Positions 1 through 8,096 of a stretch of DNA of 64,000 bases are shown here, one piece after another. The notes under the pieces are model-generated. The model searched no databases and was not told the DNA's origin. It saw only the letters and a program-made list of their open reading frames with translations. Source of the stretch: CAYOOP01 sp964405685 (GTDB taxonomy: Bacteria > Pseudomonadota > Alphaproteobacteria > Rickettsiales > SXRF01). Position 1 is the stretch's first letter. Each line of letters opens with the position of its first letter. The stretch is from NCBI GenBank assembly GCA_964405685.1, contig CAYOOP010000005.1:62001-126000 (forward strand), read 5' to 3'. The translations under genes and the position numbers were made by a program.

Positions 1-18
1 GCCTTCGCCGGGATGACG
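1..18. repeat. Right end of a REP-like palindrome (type R1)
   Basis: The first 18 bases match the terminal half of the R1 palindromes found elsewhere in the window (for example the end at 28808-28826), finishing in GGGATGACG. The rest of the element lies outside the window. Its ATG is the first possible start of the following gene. Confidence 0.6.
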
Positions 19-489
19 ATTTTACTTGTTGCAACTCTGTCGCACGCCGAAATGGTTTACAAAGTACGAGCGGTAGATCGCATTGTTATTACTAAGTCCA
101 GCAAGATGATGACACTGTATCAAGACCAGCGCGTAGTGAAAATGTATCCGGTGTCGCTTGGTAAAAAATACGGCAAGAAGGAGCGTGAGGGCGACAATAA
201 AACACCGGAGGGGATTTATTATATCGTGAGCCGGAACGCGCAGAGCAAGTTTCACAAAAGCCTTTGGCTATCTTATCCTAACGCGCTTGACTCGCAACAT
301 GCGGCAAAACTGGGGGTGAGTGCAGGCGGCAATATTATGATTCACGGTGTGCCGGAAACGGCAGAAGAAATGGCGAAATACCAGGCTTATGGCAATTGGA
401 CAAATGGCTGTATTGCGGTTACTAACGCGCAAATCGATGAGATCTGGAATCTGGTTGAAGACGGAACTGTAGTGGAGATCCTTCCATGA
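13..489 (+). CDS. L,D-transpeptidase (YkuD domain)
   Basis: Probable periplasmic L,D-transpeptidase, which forms 3-3 peptidoglycan cross-links or anchors proteins to the wall using a catalytic cysteine. The YkuD motifs are visible: TPEGIYYI at residues 64-71, His-Gly at 111-112, and GNWTNGCIAV at 127-136 with Cys133 as nucleophile. In most family members a Ser or His sits where this protein has Asn131. The N-terminus is hydrophobic and ends in SHA, like a signal-peptidase site, but is short. The reading frame is open to the window edge and the first ATG lies inside a palindromic repeat, so the true start may be upstream. It overlaps the next gene by 4 bp and probably heads or continues an ExbD-TonB operon. 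Confidence 0.85.
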   Translation: MTILLVATLSHAEMVYKVRAVDRIVITKSSKMMTLYQDQRVVKMYPVSLGKKYGKKEREGDNKTPEGIYYIVSRNAQSKFHKSLWLSYPNALDSQHAAKLGVSAGGNIMIHGVPETAEEMAKYQAYGNWTNGCIAVTNAQIDEIWNLVEDGTVVEILP

Positions 490-902
490 TCTTGTTTCCA
501 AGAAAACGTGAGCGCGTGCGTTCAATCGGCGTGATTCCGCTGATTGACGTTGCTTTTTTCCTGCTGGTGTTTTTTATGGTGGCAGGCAGTGTCGAGAAAT
601 TTGAAGTTATTCCTGTGACGCCACCGGAGGCCGAAAGCAGCAAGCTGATGGACGAGGGACATATCGTGATTTTGCTGGGTAAGCGCGATGAAGTAGTGGT
701 CGGCGATAATCTGGTTTCGTTGGAAGATATGGAATCAACCGTGAAGGGATTACTCAAAGAAAACCCTGCGAAGGTGATTACGATTAAGGCCGATGGCAGC
801 ATTCCGGCGGAGCGAATGCTCAAAGTCATGGACGCGTTAAAACGCGCGGGTGCGGAGTCGCTCTCGATTGCCACCGAACGCAAAACGGGAGGCGCGTCGT
901 GA
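486..902 (+). CDS. exbD: ExbD/TolR-family biopolymer transport protein
   Basis: Inner-membrane stator component that, with an ExbB/TolQ partner, couples the proton gradient to TonB. A single membrane segment (about residues 16-34) contains PLIDV with Asp21 at the place of the proton-conducting aspartate of ExbD/TolR. A periplasmic domain of about 100 residues follows, with the IKADGSIP pattern near its end typical of the family. It overlaps the upstream gene by ATGA and the downstream TonB gene by GTGA, so all are translationally coupled. No ExbB gene is in view; it may lie upstream of the window. ExbD rather than TolR is inferred from the adjacent TonB gene. Confidence 0.85.
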   Translation: MILFPRKRERVRSIGVIPLIDVAFFLLVFFMVAGSVEKFEVIPVTPPEAESSKLMDEGHIVILLGKRDEVVVGDNLVSLEDMESTVKGLLKENPAKVITIKADGSIPAERMLKVMDALKRAGAESLSIATERKTGGAS

Positions 903-1588
903 ACCAAACGATGGTGCAAGATCGCGGATTTCTCTTGGCGCTGCTGCTCGCGGCGTTGATTCATATTGGCGTGTGGAGCGAGTTGCCACGGTTTATGCCG
1001 AAAGCGATCAAGATGGTTCCTGTACAAATGTTGCAAGTGAAACTGGGGTTGGAAGAGGCGGAAAGTGCACCGCCACGCCGAGCGCCGGAACCTGTGGAGC
1101 GGCTGGTGCGTGAGCAATTTTCATCCGGTGTGCTGAGTGAGCGTGCTGCGCGCAAGCTGGACCGGCAAATGTCAGCGCCGAAACGGATACAACAATCCAT
1201 ACCCCAGCAATTCGTGCGCGAGCGCAAGCCCATTGCGCAGACAGAAAAAGGTTCAAGCCTTGGTAATACGCAGCAAAGCAGCGTGGAAGTGCTTTCGGCC
1301 TATACGCAAACGCTCTCTTTGTGGATGCAGAAGTTTAAAGTCTACCCTGAAAGCGCGCGTGCGGCGGGGATGGAGGGGGATGCGGTGGTACGCATTCGTA
1401 TCGATCGGCAGGGCAATATTAACTATGTAAGCCTGCGTCAAAAAACGGGCTATGCCGCGCTTGATGCTGCGGTGCTCGATATGGTACAACGCGCTAATCC
1501 CGTACCGCCGGTGCCTGAAGATTATCCGGTGACGGATGCGTTTTTAGAATTTCTGGTTCCCGTCAATTTTAAGATAGAGAAAATATGA
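899..1588 (+). CDS. tonB: TonB-family energy transducer
   Basis: Periplasm-spanning protein that would transmit ExbBD energy to outer-membrane receptors. It has an N-terminal membrane anchor (about residues 11-27), a charged and Pro/Gln-containing linker, and a C-terminal TonB domain. That domain is recognised by YPESARAAGMEGDAVVRIRI followed by G-I-N-Y-V and A-L-D-A-A-V, then the Pro-rich NPVPPVPEDYP near the end. The start is GTG, overlapping the stop of exbD; no better start lies upstream. The last base of its stop overlaps the ATG of rfbB (ATGA), suggesting one transcript through four genes. The receptor it serves is not in the window. Confidence 0.85.
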   Translation: MNQTMVQDRGFLLALLLAALIHIGVWSELPRFMPKAIKMVPVQMLQVKLGLEEAESAPPRRAPEPVERLVREQFSSGVLSERAARKLDRQMSAPKRIQQSIPQQFVRERKPIAQTEKGSSLGNTQQSSVEVLSAYTQTLSLWMQKFKVYPESARAAGMEGDAVVRIRIDRQGNINYVSLRQKTGYAALDAAVLDMVQRANPVPPVPEDYPVTDAFLEFLVPVNFKIEKI

Positions 1589-2574
1589 GCACACTTTTGG
1601 TTACTGGCGGCGCCGGATTTATCGGCAGCGCCTTTGTAGAATACGCGGTGAAACAAGGCGCGTATGTGGTGGTGCTCGACAAGCTTACCTATGCCGGCCG
1701 GCGTGAGAATCTGGCACATGTTGAGAAAGGTAAATATGAGCTGGTGGTGGGCGATATTGCCGACATGGTGCTGGTAGAGGGCCTGCTTGCCAAACACAAG
1801 GCTTCTGCGGTGTTTAACTTCGCGGCCGAGTCGCACGTGGATAATTCTATCTCGGGTCCAAAAGATTTTATTGAGACGAACATCAATGGAACATTTGCGC
1901 TCTTGCAAGCATGCCGGGAGCATTACGAAGGGTTGCAAGGGGTTGCCAAAGAACAGTTCCGCTACATTCAAATTTCAACCGATGAAGTCTATGGCTCACT
2001 AGGTACAGACGGTGCATTCACGGAAGACACGCCGATTCGCCCCAACTCGCCCTATTCCGCGAGTAAGGCAGCGAGCGATCATTTGGTGCGCGCGTGGTAC
2101 AAAACCTATGGTTTGCCAACATTGATCACGCGTTGCAGTAACAACTACGGCCCACGGCAATTCCCTGAAAAACTGATCCCACTGATGATCCATAAGGCGC
2201 TTTCAGGTGAAGGTCTGCCGGTCTACGGCGATGGAAAAAACGTGCGCGACTGGATTTATGTGGACGACCATTGCGCGGGCATTTGGGCCGCCTATAAAAA
2301 TGGCAAGCTAGGCGAGGTCTATAATTTTGGGGGCCATGCGGAGGTTGCGAATATTGATTTAGTCAACACGCTGTGCAAGTTGCTCGATGGCCTAAAACCC
2401 CGCGCCGATGGCAAGAGCTATGCCGAGCAAATTACCTTTGTCAAAGACCGCCCCGGGCACGATTTCCGTTATGCGATTGATGACACCAAAGCTGAAAAAG
2501 AACTTGGTTTTAAACGTACGCAAACCTTTGAAACGGGGCTGAAATCGACGGTGCAGTGGTTTTTGGCACTGTAG
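1585..2574 (+). CDS. rfbB: dTDP-glucose 4,6-dehydratase
   Basis: Second enzyme of dTDP-L-rhamnose synthesis: NAD-dependent dehydration of dTDP-glucose to the 4-keto-6-deoxy sugar for surface polysaccharide. An extended short-chain dehydrogenase: Rossmann motif TGGAGFIG at residues 7-14, STDEVYG at 131-137, and the Tyr157-x3-Lys161 catalytic pair in PYSASK. The 329-residue length is normal. It is translationally coupled to tonB by a 4-bp overlap. The rest of the rhamnose pathway (rfbA, C, D) is not nearby, so other UDP- or dTDP-sugar 4,6-dehydratases of the same fold remain possible. Its TAG stop lies inside the first inverted repeat of the downstream HigBA control region. Confidence 0.85.
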   Translation: MSTLLVTGGAGFIGSAFVEYAVKQGAYVVVLDKLTYAGRRENLAHVEKGKYELVVGDIADMVLVEGLLAKHKASAVFNFAAESHVDNSISGPKDFIETNINGTFALLQACREHYEGLQGVAKEQFRYIQISTDEVYGSLGTDGAFTEDTPIRPNSPYSASKAASDHLVRAWYKTYGLPTLITRCSNNYGPRQFPEKLIPLMIHKALSGEGLPVYGDGKNVRDWIYVDDHCAGIWAAYKNGKLGEVYNFGGHAEVANIDLVNTLCKLLDGLKPRADGKSYAEQITFVKDRPGHDFRYAIDDTKAEKELGFKRTQTFETGLKSTVQWFLAL

Positions 2575-2622
2575 CACGGTGTGCTACAGTTTGGCTTGAC
2601 GGACTGTAGCATGGTATGCTAC
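2571..2622 (+). promoter_or_regulatory. higBA operator pair and overlapping promoter
   Basis: Two nearly identical 17-bp inverted repeats, GTAGCACGGTGTGCTAC (2571-2587) and GTAGCATGGTATGCTAC (2606-2622), start 35 bp apart just before higB. A possible promoter TTGACG (2596-2601), 18-bp spacer, TACACT (2620-2625) overlaps the second repeat. They are most simply read as HigA-binding sites for autorepression; this is inference from position and symmetry. Confidence 0.65.
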
Positions 2623-2634
2623 ACTCCTACTTGA

Positions 2635-2913
2635 ATGATTCGTTCGTTTGCGCATAAAGGCTTGCAGAAGTTTTTCGAAACCGGCTCTACCGCTGGCATC
2701 CAGCCGAAGCATGAAGAAAAGCTGGAGAGGATTCTGGCTGCGCTTGACGCCGCAGACGACATTAAAAATATGAACGCCCCCACGTTTCGGCTGCACCCAC
2801 TCAAAGGAAACAAAAAAGGGTTGTGGTCGGTGACTGTCAACGGCAATTGGCGCGTGGTATTTCGGTTTGAAAACGGGGATGCTTACGTTGTGAATTATAT
2901 GGATTACCATTAG
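2635..2913 (+). CDS. higB: HigB-type toxin (RelE/ParE superfamily)
   Basis: Probable ribosome-dependent mRNA interferase, the toxin of a type II module. The 92-residue protein matches the plasmid-maintenance killer (HigB) family: it begins MIRSFAHKGLQKFF, has LHPLKGNKKGLWSV in the middle and NWRVVFRFENGDAYVVNYMDYH-like strands at the end. The predicted transcript would start almost at the ATG, and no clear Shine-Dalgarno precedes it, so it may be leaderless. The toxin-first order followed 11 bp later by the antitoxin is the usual HigBA arrangement. The module separates rfbB from trpB and is likely a horizontally acquired insertion. Confidence 0.85.
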   Translation: MIRSFAHKGLQKFFETGSTAGIQPKHEEKLERILAALDAADDIKNMNAPTFRLHPLKGNKKGLWSVTVNGNWRVVFRFENGDAYVVNYMDYH

Positions 2914-2924
2914 GAGAGAAATGT

Positions 2925-3260
2925 ATGGCAAAACGCAAAGAGTATCTGGTTACCAAGCCGATGTATAATCCGCCGCATCCGGGTGCGATGCTGAAAGATT
3001 TGTGGATTAAGGGGCTGGGGCTTACCATATCTACAGCGGCAAAAAAGCTTGATATAGACCGCACCACACTGTCGCGTTTTGCGAACGGGCATATTGCGGT
3101 GTCGGTCGATATGGCGCTTAGGCTTAGTAAGGCGCTTGATACCACGCCTCAGTTTTGGCTTAACCTGCAACAAACCTACGATCTTGCGCCGGTGCGCCGC
3201 CGCAAGGTAGATTTATCGCGGGTGAAGCGGTTTGATATGGGAACCCACGTGGGAATATAA
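2925..3260 (+). CDS. higA: HigA-type antitoxin (XRE helix-turn-helix)
   Basis: DNA-binding antitoxin expected to neutralise HigB and repress the module. The HTH is clear at about residues 36-56 (STAAKKLDIDRTTLSRF), followed by ALDTTPQFWLNLQ, a signature of HigA/VapI proteins. Start ATG at 2925 has GGAGAG upstream. It would act on the two inverted repeats at 2571-2622. It ends 25 bp before trpB, which could be transcribed from the module or from its own weak promoter in the TTTGC-rich gap. Confidence 0.85.
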   Translation: MAKRKEYLVTKPMYNPPHPGAMLKDLWIKGLGLTISTAAKKLDIDRTTLSRFANGHIAVSVDMALRLSKALDTTPQFWLNLQQTYDLAPVRRRKVDLSRVKRFDMGTHVGI

Positions 3261-3285
3261 GAAAACGCTGGTTTTCCTTTGCTAA

Positions 3286-4500
3286 ATGGCTAGAATTGCT
3301 AGCCCTATGTATAATTTCCCTGATCAAAATGGCCACTTTGGTGAATTCGGCGGGCGGTATATCGCTGAGACGCTGGTGGCGCCCGTTGCGGAAGTTGAAG
3401 CAGCCTATGCGGCAGCGAAGGCGGACCCGAGCTTTGCCAAAGAGATTGTGTATTTCAACACGCATTTCACAGGCCGGCCGAGCCCGCTGTATTTTGCGGA
3501 GCGGCTCACGGAATTTTGTGGCGGCGCGAAGATTTATTTTAAACGCGATGAGTTGAACCACACCGGCGCGCATAAAATCAACAATTGCATTGGCCAGGCG
3601 TTGCTCGCGCGGCGGCTTGGGAAAAAGCGCGTGATTGCGGAAACCGGGGCAGGGCAACACGGCGTGGCGACGGCTACGGTGTGCGCGCGGTTTGGGATGC
3701 AATGTGTGGTGTATATGGGCGAGCGGGATATCGAACGCCAGGCACCCAATGTGTTCCGGATGAAGTTGCTGGGTGCGGAAGTGATTCCTGTGAAGAGTGG
3801 ATCACGGACGCTGAAAGATGCGATGAACGAAGCCTTACGGGATTGGGTTTCGAATGTTTCGAACACGTTTTATTTGATTGGCACGGCGGCGGGGCCACAC
3901 CCGTACCCGGAAATGGTGCGGGATTTTCAAGCCGTCATCGGTAGTGAAGTGCGTGAACAGATGATGGCGGCGGAAGGTAAATTGCCCAATACGTTGGTGG
4001 CAGCAATTGGCGGTGGTTCCAACGCGATTGGACTTTTTTATCCGTTTATTGGTGATGAAAGCGTGCAGATGATTGGGGTGGAAGCCGCAGGGGAGGGCCT
4101 TAAAACCGAGCATCATGCAGCGTCCATCAGCAAAGGCGAAGTGGGTGTACTCCATGGCTTTAAGAGCTATTTGTTGCAGGATGGTGATGGGCAAATCACC
4201 GAAACGCATTCGATTTCTGCCGGTTTGGATTACCCGGGTGTTGGCCCCGAACATGCGCATTTATCCAAAATCAAACGTGCGAAATATGTGGGGATTACGG
4301 ACAAAGAAGCACTCGATGCGTTTCAGAAGGTGTCGAAATTGGAAGGCATCATTCCCGCGCTCGAGCCGAGCCACGCGCTCGCGCATGTGCTGAAAATCGC
4401 ACCCGGCCTGCCGCAGGATCATTTGTTGGTGGTGAATCTTTGTGGACGCGGCGACAAAGATATTTTCACTGTGGCCAAGGAGTTGGGGGTGAAGTTGTGA
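3286..4500 (+). CDS. trpB: Tryptophan synthase beta chain
   Basis: PLP enzyme that condenses indole with L-serine to give L-tryptophan, working as an alpha2beta2 complex with TrpA. NHTGAHKINN at residues 91-100 places the PLP lysine at Lys97. ETGAGQHG (119-126) and the phosphate-binding GGGSN (242-246) are intact. Length 404 is normal. Only the start is uncertain: Met8 is an alternative. Unlike the usual trpB-trpA adjacency, an unrelated gene of 1 kb separates it from trpA, although all three run in the same direction with short gaps. Confidence 0.97.
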   Translation: MARIASPMYNFPDQNGHFGEFGGRYIAETLVAPVAEVEAAYAAAKADPSFAKEIVYFNTHFTGRPSPLYFAERLTEFCGGAKIYFKRDELNHTGAHKINNCIGQALLARRLGKKRVIAETGAGQHGVATATVCARFGMQCVVYMGERDIERQAPNVFRMKLLGAEVIPVKSGSRTLKDAMNEALRDWVSNVSNTFYLIGTAAGPHPYPEMVRDFQAVIGSEVREQMMAAEGKLPNTLVAAIGGGSNAIGLFYPFIGDESVQMIGVEAAGEGLKTEHHAASISKGEVGVLHGFKSYLLQDGDGQITETHSISAGLDYPGVGPEHAHLSKIKRAKYVGITDKEALDAFQKVSKLEGIIPALEPSHALAHVLKIAPGLPQDHLLVVNLCGRGDKDIFTVAKELGVKL

Positions 4501-4510
4501 CGGTGCATGT

Positions 4511-5539
4511 ATGGACGCTGATCAGTTAAAAATTCCCCCGCAAACTCTTTTTGAGTCCGTATTAACGTCGTTTCTGCGTTCTCCGGGCATGCGCGAGAGA
4601 CATATGCAATACATAGCGCATGGTTTATACGCACTCGTTGCTTCTGAGGTGCCCATAAACAAAACGACGTTTCTGCTCAACCGGCCGGTGCAATTGCCGC
4701 TGGCCATGAAGCAATTTGCAACGTCGATCCACGCCATTGATGATCGTATTGATACCATGGTGCCTGAAAGTCTCCTGAGTGCTGGCAAGGCTGTGCTTGG
4801 AACCGCACCGTCTGATTTTTTGAGAGATGGCCGTATTTTTCATAAAGAGGAATATGAGCGTGCACAGAAACTGGTGGATCTGGGTTTGTGTGCTCAGGAA
4901 GAGGGCATTGCTTTTGCAAATCTTGCAGCGCATTTGGTGCAGCAAGAAGCTGGGCTGTTGATCGAATACCAGCGTAATAAATCTCCTAAAATCAGGCAGC
5001 AGGTTCTGGAGACCGACCGTAAAATTACGGATGTGCTACTTACGTTTATTGTGAACTGGTTTCATCGGTCTGCGTCTATCAGAAATCAAATCGATGCTAC
5101 AAGTCAATTAACGCATGATGATATTGCAGCGTGTTTTCCGGGTGTTCTTAAACTGTTTCGTGTGTATGAAATCATGGATGACTATAGGGATTTATTGCAG
5201 GACTTGAAGCAGGAAGCAGAGACTGGAAGGCCGGTTGCTAATTGGTTTTTGACCAAGTTGCATGAACGTGGAGATTTGTTGGATAGCCAGGGTCACCTGC
5301 AATCCTTTCTGCTGGATTTATTGCAAGAGGCCAATCGGCGCAAAACTCCGCTAGCGCTGGAAGATTTGCCTGAGCCTATCGTAGAATGCGTTCAATTGGC
5401 GGTGGAGGAAGCGAAGAAAACGGCTGCGGAAATCGCCCCGAATGCGGCGCTGGTTTTGCGTGCGCAATGGAATGCACATTTCGATCATATAAAGCCTCCA
5501 ACGATGCCGGCGGCACAAAAAAAAGTATATTTGCTATGA
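4511..5539 (+). CDS. Squalene/phytoene-synthase-like (class I terpenoid synthase-like) protein, tentative
   Basis: No confident name. The 342-residue, mainly helical protein has two aspartate-rich motifs with the spacing of class I isoprenoid synthases. The first is IDDRID (Asp77, Asp78, Asp81); the second is DDYRDLLQD (Asp223, Asp224, Arg226, Asp227, Asp231) followed by a Gly-Arg pair at 239-240. The second motif resembles the N-x-x-R-D-x-x-x-D...G-R block of squalene/phytoene synthases, which bind diphosphate through magnesium. That family suggests condensation of prenyl diphosphates, but overall similarity was not tested and the protein could be a non-enzymatic relative. It lies 10 bp after trpB and 22 bp before trpA, so it is probably co-transcribed with them. 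No carotenoid or hopanoid genes are nearby. Confidence 0.45.
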   Translation: MDADQLKIPPQTLFESVLTSFLRSPGMRERHMQYIAHGLYALVASEVPINKTTFLLNRPVQLPLAMKQFATSIHAIDDRIDTMVPESLLSAGKAVLGTAPSDFLRDGRIFHKEEYERAQKLVDLGLCAQEEGIAFANLAAHLVQQEAGLLIEYQRNKSPKIRQQVLETDRKITDVLLTFIVNWFHRSASIRNQIDATSQLTHDDIAACFPGVLKLFRVYEIMDDYRDLLQDLKQEAETGRPVANWFLTKLHERGDLLDSQGHLQSFLLDLLQEANRRKTPLALEDLPEPIVECVQLAVEEAKKTAAEIAPNAALVLRAQWNAHFDHIKPPTMPAAQKKVYLL

Positions 5540-5561
5540 CGGATACATTAGGAATGAGACC

Positions 5562-6332
5562 ATGAGCCGGATTGCAAACACCTTTGCGCGACTTAGAAAT
5601 CAAGCGGCGTTGATTCCCTTCATCATGTGCGGGGATGGAGATACGGACGCGATTTTGGATGGCTTGGTGGCGGGCGGTGCAGACATTATTGAGCTGGGGA
5701 TTCCGTTTTCGGACCCGATGGCCGATGGCGCAGTGATTCAGGCGGCTGGCTTGCGCGCGTTGGAAGCGGGGATGACGCTGGTGAAAGTGCTGGAAACGGC
5801 TGCGCGGTTTCGCTCTAGACATGCGAATGTACCGCTGGTGCTGATGGGGTATTATAATCCCATATTTCATATGGGGGCGGAGGCGTTTTGCACGGCGGCG
5901 AATGAAGCGGGCGTGGACGGCGTGATTGTGGTGGATTTGCCGCCGGAAGAAGAGGCGGAGTTGACGGTGCATTTGCAAAAGCATGAGGTACATTTGGTGC
6001 GCCTCATTGCGCCGACGTCACTGGAAAATCGCCTGCCACTGCTTGTAAAAAATGCATCGGGCTATATCTATTACATTGCCATCGCGGGCATTACGGGCGC
6101 GAAAGGGGCGGATGCTGCAAGTGTGGCCGCAGCGGTTGCGAAGATTCGCGAGCATACGAAACTGCCGGTTGCCGTTGGGTTTGGGATTAAAACTCCGGCC
6201 GATGCGAAAGCCTTAAAAGGCGCAGATGGCGTGGTGGTGGGCTCGAGCCTGGTGGATGCGATGCATAAGGCGGGTAATGCGGCAAAGCTTGCGAAAGAAG
6301 TGATGGCGGAATTTAAAAAGGAATTGGTATGA
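5562..6332 (+). CDS. trpA: Tryptophan synthase alpha chain
   Basis: Cleaves indole-3-glycerol phosphate to indole and glyceraldehyde 3-phosphate; indole is channelled to TrpB. A TIM barrel of 256 residues. The catalytic pair is visible: Glu44 in ELGIPFSDP and Asp55 in MADGAVIQ, matching Glu49 and Asp60 of the E. coli enzyme. The N-terminal GDP motif reads GDGDTD, with Gly in place of Pro. GAKGADAA and VGFGIKTPADA supply the phosphate-binding loops. It overlaps kdsA by 4 bp, so it is coupled to it. Confidence 0.96.
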   Translation: MSRIANTFARLRNQAALIPFIMCGDGDTDAILDGLVAGGADIIELGIPFSDPMADGAVIQAAGLRALEAGMTLVKVLETAARFRSRHANVPLVLMGYYNPIFHMGAEAFCTAANEAGVDGVIVVDLPPEEEAELTVHLQKHEVHLVRLIAPTSLENRLPLLVKNASGYIYYIAIAGITGAKGADAASVAAAVAKIREHTKLPVAVGFGIKTPADAKALKGADGVVVGSSLVDAMHKAGNAAKLAKEVMAEFKKELV

Positions 6333-7156
6333 CACAGAAAACAATCACGCTTGGGTCACTCAAAATTGGCAACCATTTGCCGTTTACGTTGATTGCGGGG
6401 CCGTGCCAGATGGAATCGCGTGATCATGCGATGGAAGTGGCGACCGAACTCAAAAACATCACCAGCGCGCTTGGCATTGGGCTGATTTTTAAAACCTCGT
6501 TTGATAAAGCGAACCGTACGAGTGTGTCCGCACAGCGCGGCATTGGGCTTAAAGGTGCGCTGCCTGTGTTTGCCGAAATTCGTGAAAAGCTTGGGTTGCC
6601 AGTGCTGACCGATGTGCACGATGCAGCGCAATGCGCGCCGCTGGCGGAAGCGGTGGATGTGCTTCAAATCCCGGCATTCTTGTGTCGGCAGACGGATTTG
6701 TTGATTGCGGCAGGGAACACCGGCAAGGTGGTGAATGTGAAAAAGGGGCAGTTTTTGGCGCCGTGGGATATGAAAAACGTGGCGGCGAAAATTGCATCGA
6801 CCGGTAATGAAAATATCATGCTCACCGAGCGCGGCGCATCGTTTGGGTATAATACTTTGGTGAATGATATGCGGGCGTTGCCGATTATGGCGGCGACCGG
6901 CTATCCGGTGATTTTTGATGCCACCCACAGCGTGCAGCAGCCGGGTGGGCTTGGCGGCGCTTCAGGAGGTCAACGGGAATTCGTGCGGCCACTCGCGCGT
7001 GCGGCGATTGCTGTTGGCGTTGCGGGTGTGTTCATGGAAACCCACCCCGACCCGGACAACGCGCCTTCGGATGGCCCGTGCATGGTGCCGCTTGCGGAGA
7101 TGAAGGCCTTGCTCACGGAGCTTCAGGCGATTGAAGCGGTGGTTAAGACACCGTAG
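6329..7156 (+). CDS. kdsA: 3-deoxy-8-phosphooctulonate synthase (KDO-8-P synthase)
   Basis: Condenses arabinose 5-phosphate with phosphoenolpyruvate to make KDO 8-phosphate for the lipid A core, implying an LPS-bearing outer membrane. IAGPCQMES at residues 22-30 and KTSFDKANRTS are diagnostic, and the C-terminal half has DATHSVQQPGG and the METHPDPDNAPSDGP block. Length 275 is normal. Coupled to trpA by ATGA. Its 3' end overlaps a convergent unknown gene by 14 bp. In many alphaproteobacteria kdsA lies close to eno, as it does here. Confidence 0.96.
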   Translation: MTQKTITLGSLKIGNHLPFTLIAGPCQMESRDHAMEVATELKNITSALGIGLIFKTSFDKANRTSVSAQRGIGLKGALPVFAEIREKLGLPVLTDVHDAAQCAPLAEAVDVLQIPAFLCRQTDLLIAAGNTGKVVNVKKGQFLAPWDMKNVAAKIASTGNENIMLTERGASFGYNTLVNDMRALPIMAATGYPVIFDATHSVQQPGGLGGASGGQREFVRPLARAAIAVGVAGVFMETHPDPDNAPSDGPCMVPLAEMKALLTELQAIEAVVKTP

Positions 7157-7607
7157 CGTTGTACGACGATAGCACCAGGCGCAGCGATAGCTCCAGTTTC
7201 GATTTTAAACGTGCGGTGCGTTTTTCGTCGATGCCGACCATGTCGTTGCAGCGGATAAGCGCATCGCGGCAGACGCGCACCAGCATAAGCAGCGGCGATT
7301 CGAGCACCGGCACCATGCGGGCGTTTTCGTCGGGGTCGTGGCGGTAGTGGTAGTGGAAGCGGCGGGGGCCTTTGTATTCGGAAAGCGCCATGGAGATGGG
7401 GGTGGCGACGTTTTTGAGCGTGCGGTCCCAATAGAGAAAATCCACATCGTGGAAGGAATGGCCTTTGCTGGAGTCCAGCACGGCATAGACGGCGTCTTCT
7501 AGTTCCATGACGGCGTGCTCAAGACGGCGGCTGGCGGCGATGTCGCCCTCCATTTGCGTGAGCGCGACGGGAGTCGCTAGAGACACTGGTGATTCGACGG
7601 TACCCAT
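7143..7607 (-). CDS. Conserved-looking protein of unknown function
   Basis: Unrecognised soluble protein of 154 residues, largely helical and charged, with a His/Tyr-rich stretch (RRFHYHYRHDPDE) in the middle and conserved-looking helices at the end. A longer frame exists up to 7634, but the ATG at 7607 is preceded by a strong Shine-Dalgarno (AGGAGAGGA, 5-6 bp spacing) and is preferred. It is convergent with kdsA (14-bp overlap) and divergent from the small secreted-protein gene at 7790. No membrane segment or catalytic motif is apparent. Confidence 0.7.
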   Translation of the reverse strand: MGTVESPVSLATPVALTQMEGDIAASRRLEHAVMELEDAVYAVLDSSKGHSFHDVDFLYWDRTLKNVATPISMALSEYKGPRRFHYHYRHDPDENARMVPVLESPLLMLVRVCRDALIRCNDMVGIDEKRTARLKSKLELSLRLVLSSYNATVS

Positions 7608-7789
7608 AAAATCCTCTCCTGTTGTTGCAAACAATGTATCCCAGTTATATGCCCTTTATTTGGGCTTTTGAGGTGCTTCGGATAACGGCGTCACAAAAGT
7701 TGACGGAAAGGGGAGCACCCGATTGCTTTTTTATCTTAGCATGTTATAGCTTTCATATCACACCTTTCCAGTTTTTGCACGGAGAAACT

Positions 7790-8089
7790 ATGCGTTTCAC
7801 ATTATGGTTGATCCCTATTTTGGCTGTGGTACTATGCGCGCGCGCAAATGCGGCTTCGATTATGAATATGGATGAAGTGCCGCGTGTGTTCATCGTGGAT
7901 GTGCTGGGCGAGCAGCAGGAAGTGACGCTCCGCCCCTGGCGAAAAATCGAAATTGCAAGCCCCACCGCCCGTATTAAGATGGGCGATTATGTGAGCGAGG
8001 TGCTCGAGCCTGCGGCTCAGTACGCCATCTGGCCGGGCAAGGGATTGCATCGGCAACGCAGTGGCAATCTGGGTGGGAATTTTAATTAG
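7790..8089 (+). CDS. Small predicted secreted protein
   Basis: A 99-residue protein with a clear Sec signal peptide: MRFTLWLIPILAVVLCARANA followed by ASIMN, with an A-x-A cleavage site. The mature part (about 78 residues) has no cysteine and no recognised domain. It has alternating hydrophobic residues suggestive of beta strands (RVFIVDVLGEQQEVTL). The frame is open further upstream to 7622, but the signal peptide and GGAGA ahead of 7790 fix the start. It ends 7 bp before eno and is probably co-transcribed with it. Function unknown; likely periplasmic. Confidence 0.75.
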   Translation: MRFTLWLIPILAVVLCARANAASIMNMDEVPRVFIVDVLGEQQEVTLRPWRKIEIASPTARIKMGDYVSEVLEPAAQYAIWPGKGLHRQRSGNLGGNFN

Positions 8090-8096
8090 GAGTGTT

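Noticed and set aside
422..1117. Long minus-strand open frames opposite tonB/exbD and many similar antisense frames (e.g. opposite glmU, acnA, hisS, glnD)
   Set aside because: They mirror GC-rich third positions of clear genes, lack ribosome-binding sites and show no family motifs.
7689..7705. CGTCAC-AAAA-GTTGAC before the small secreted protein resembles the shared box
   Set aside because: The two units are 10 bp apart, not 11, and the second does not fit TTCAC/TGTCA; not counted in the regulon.
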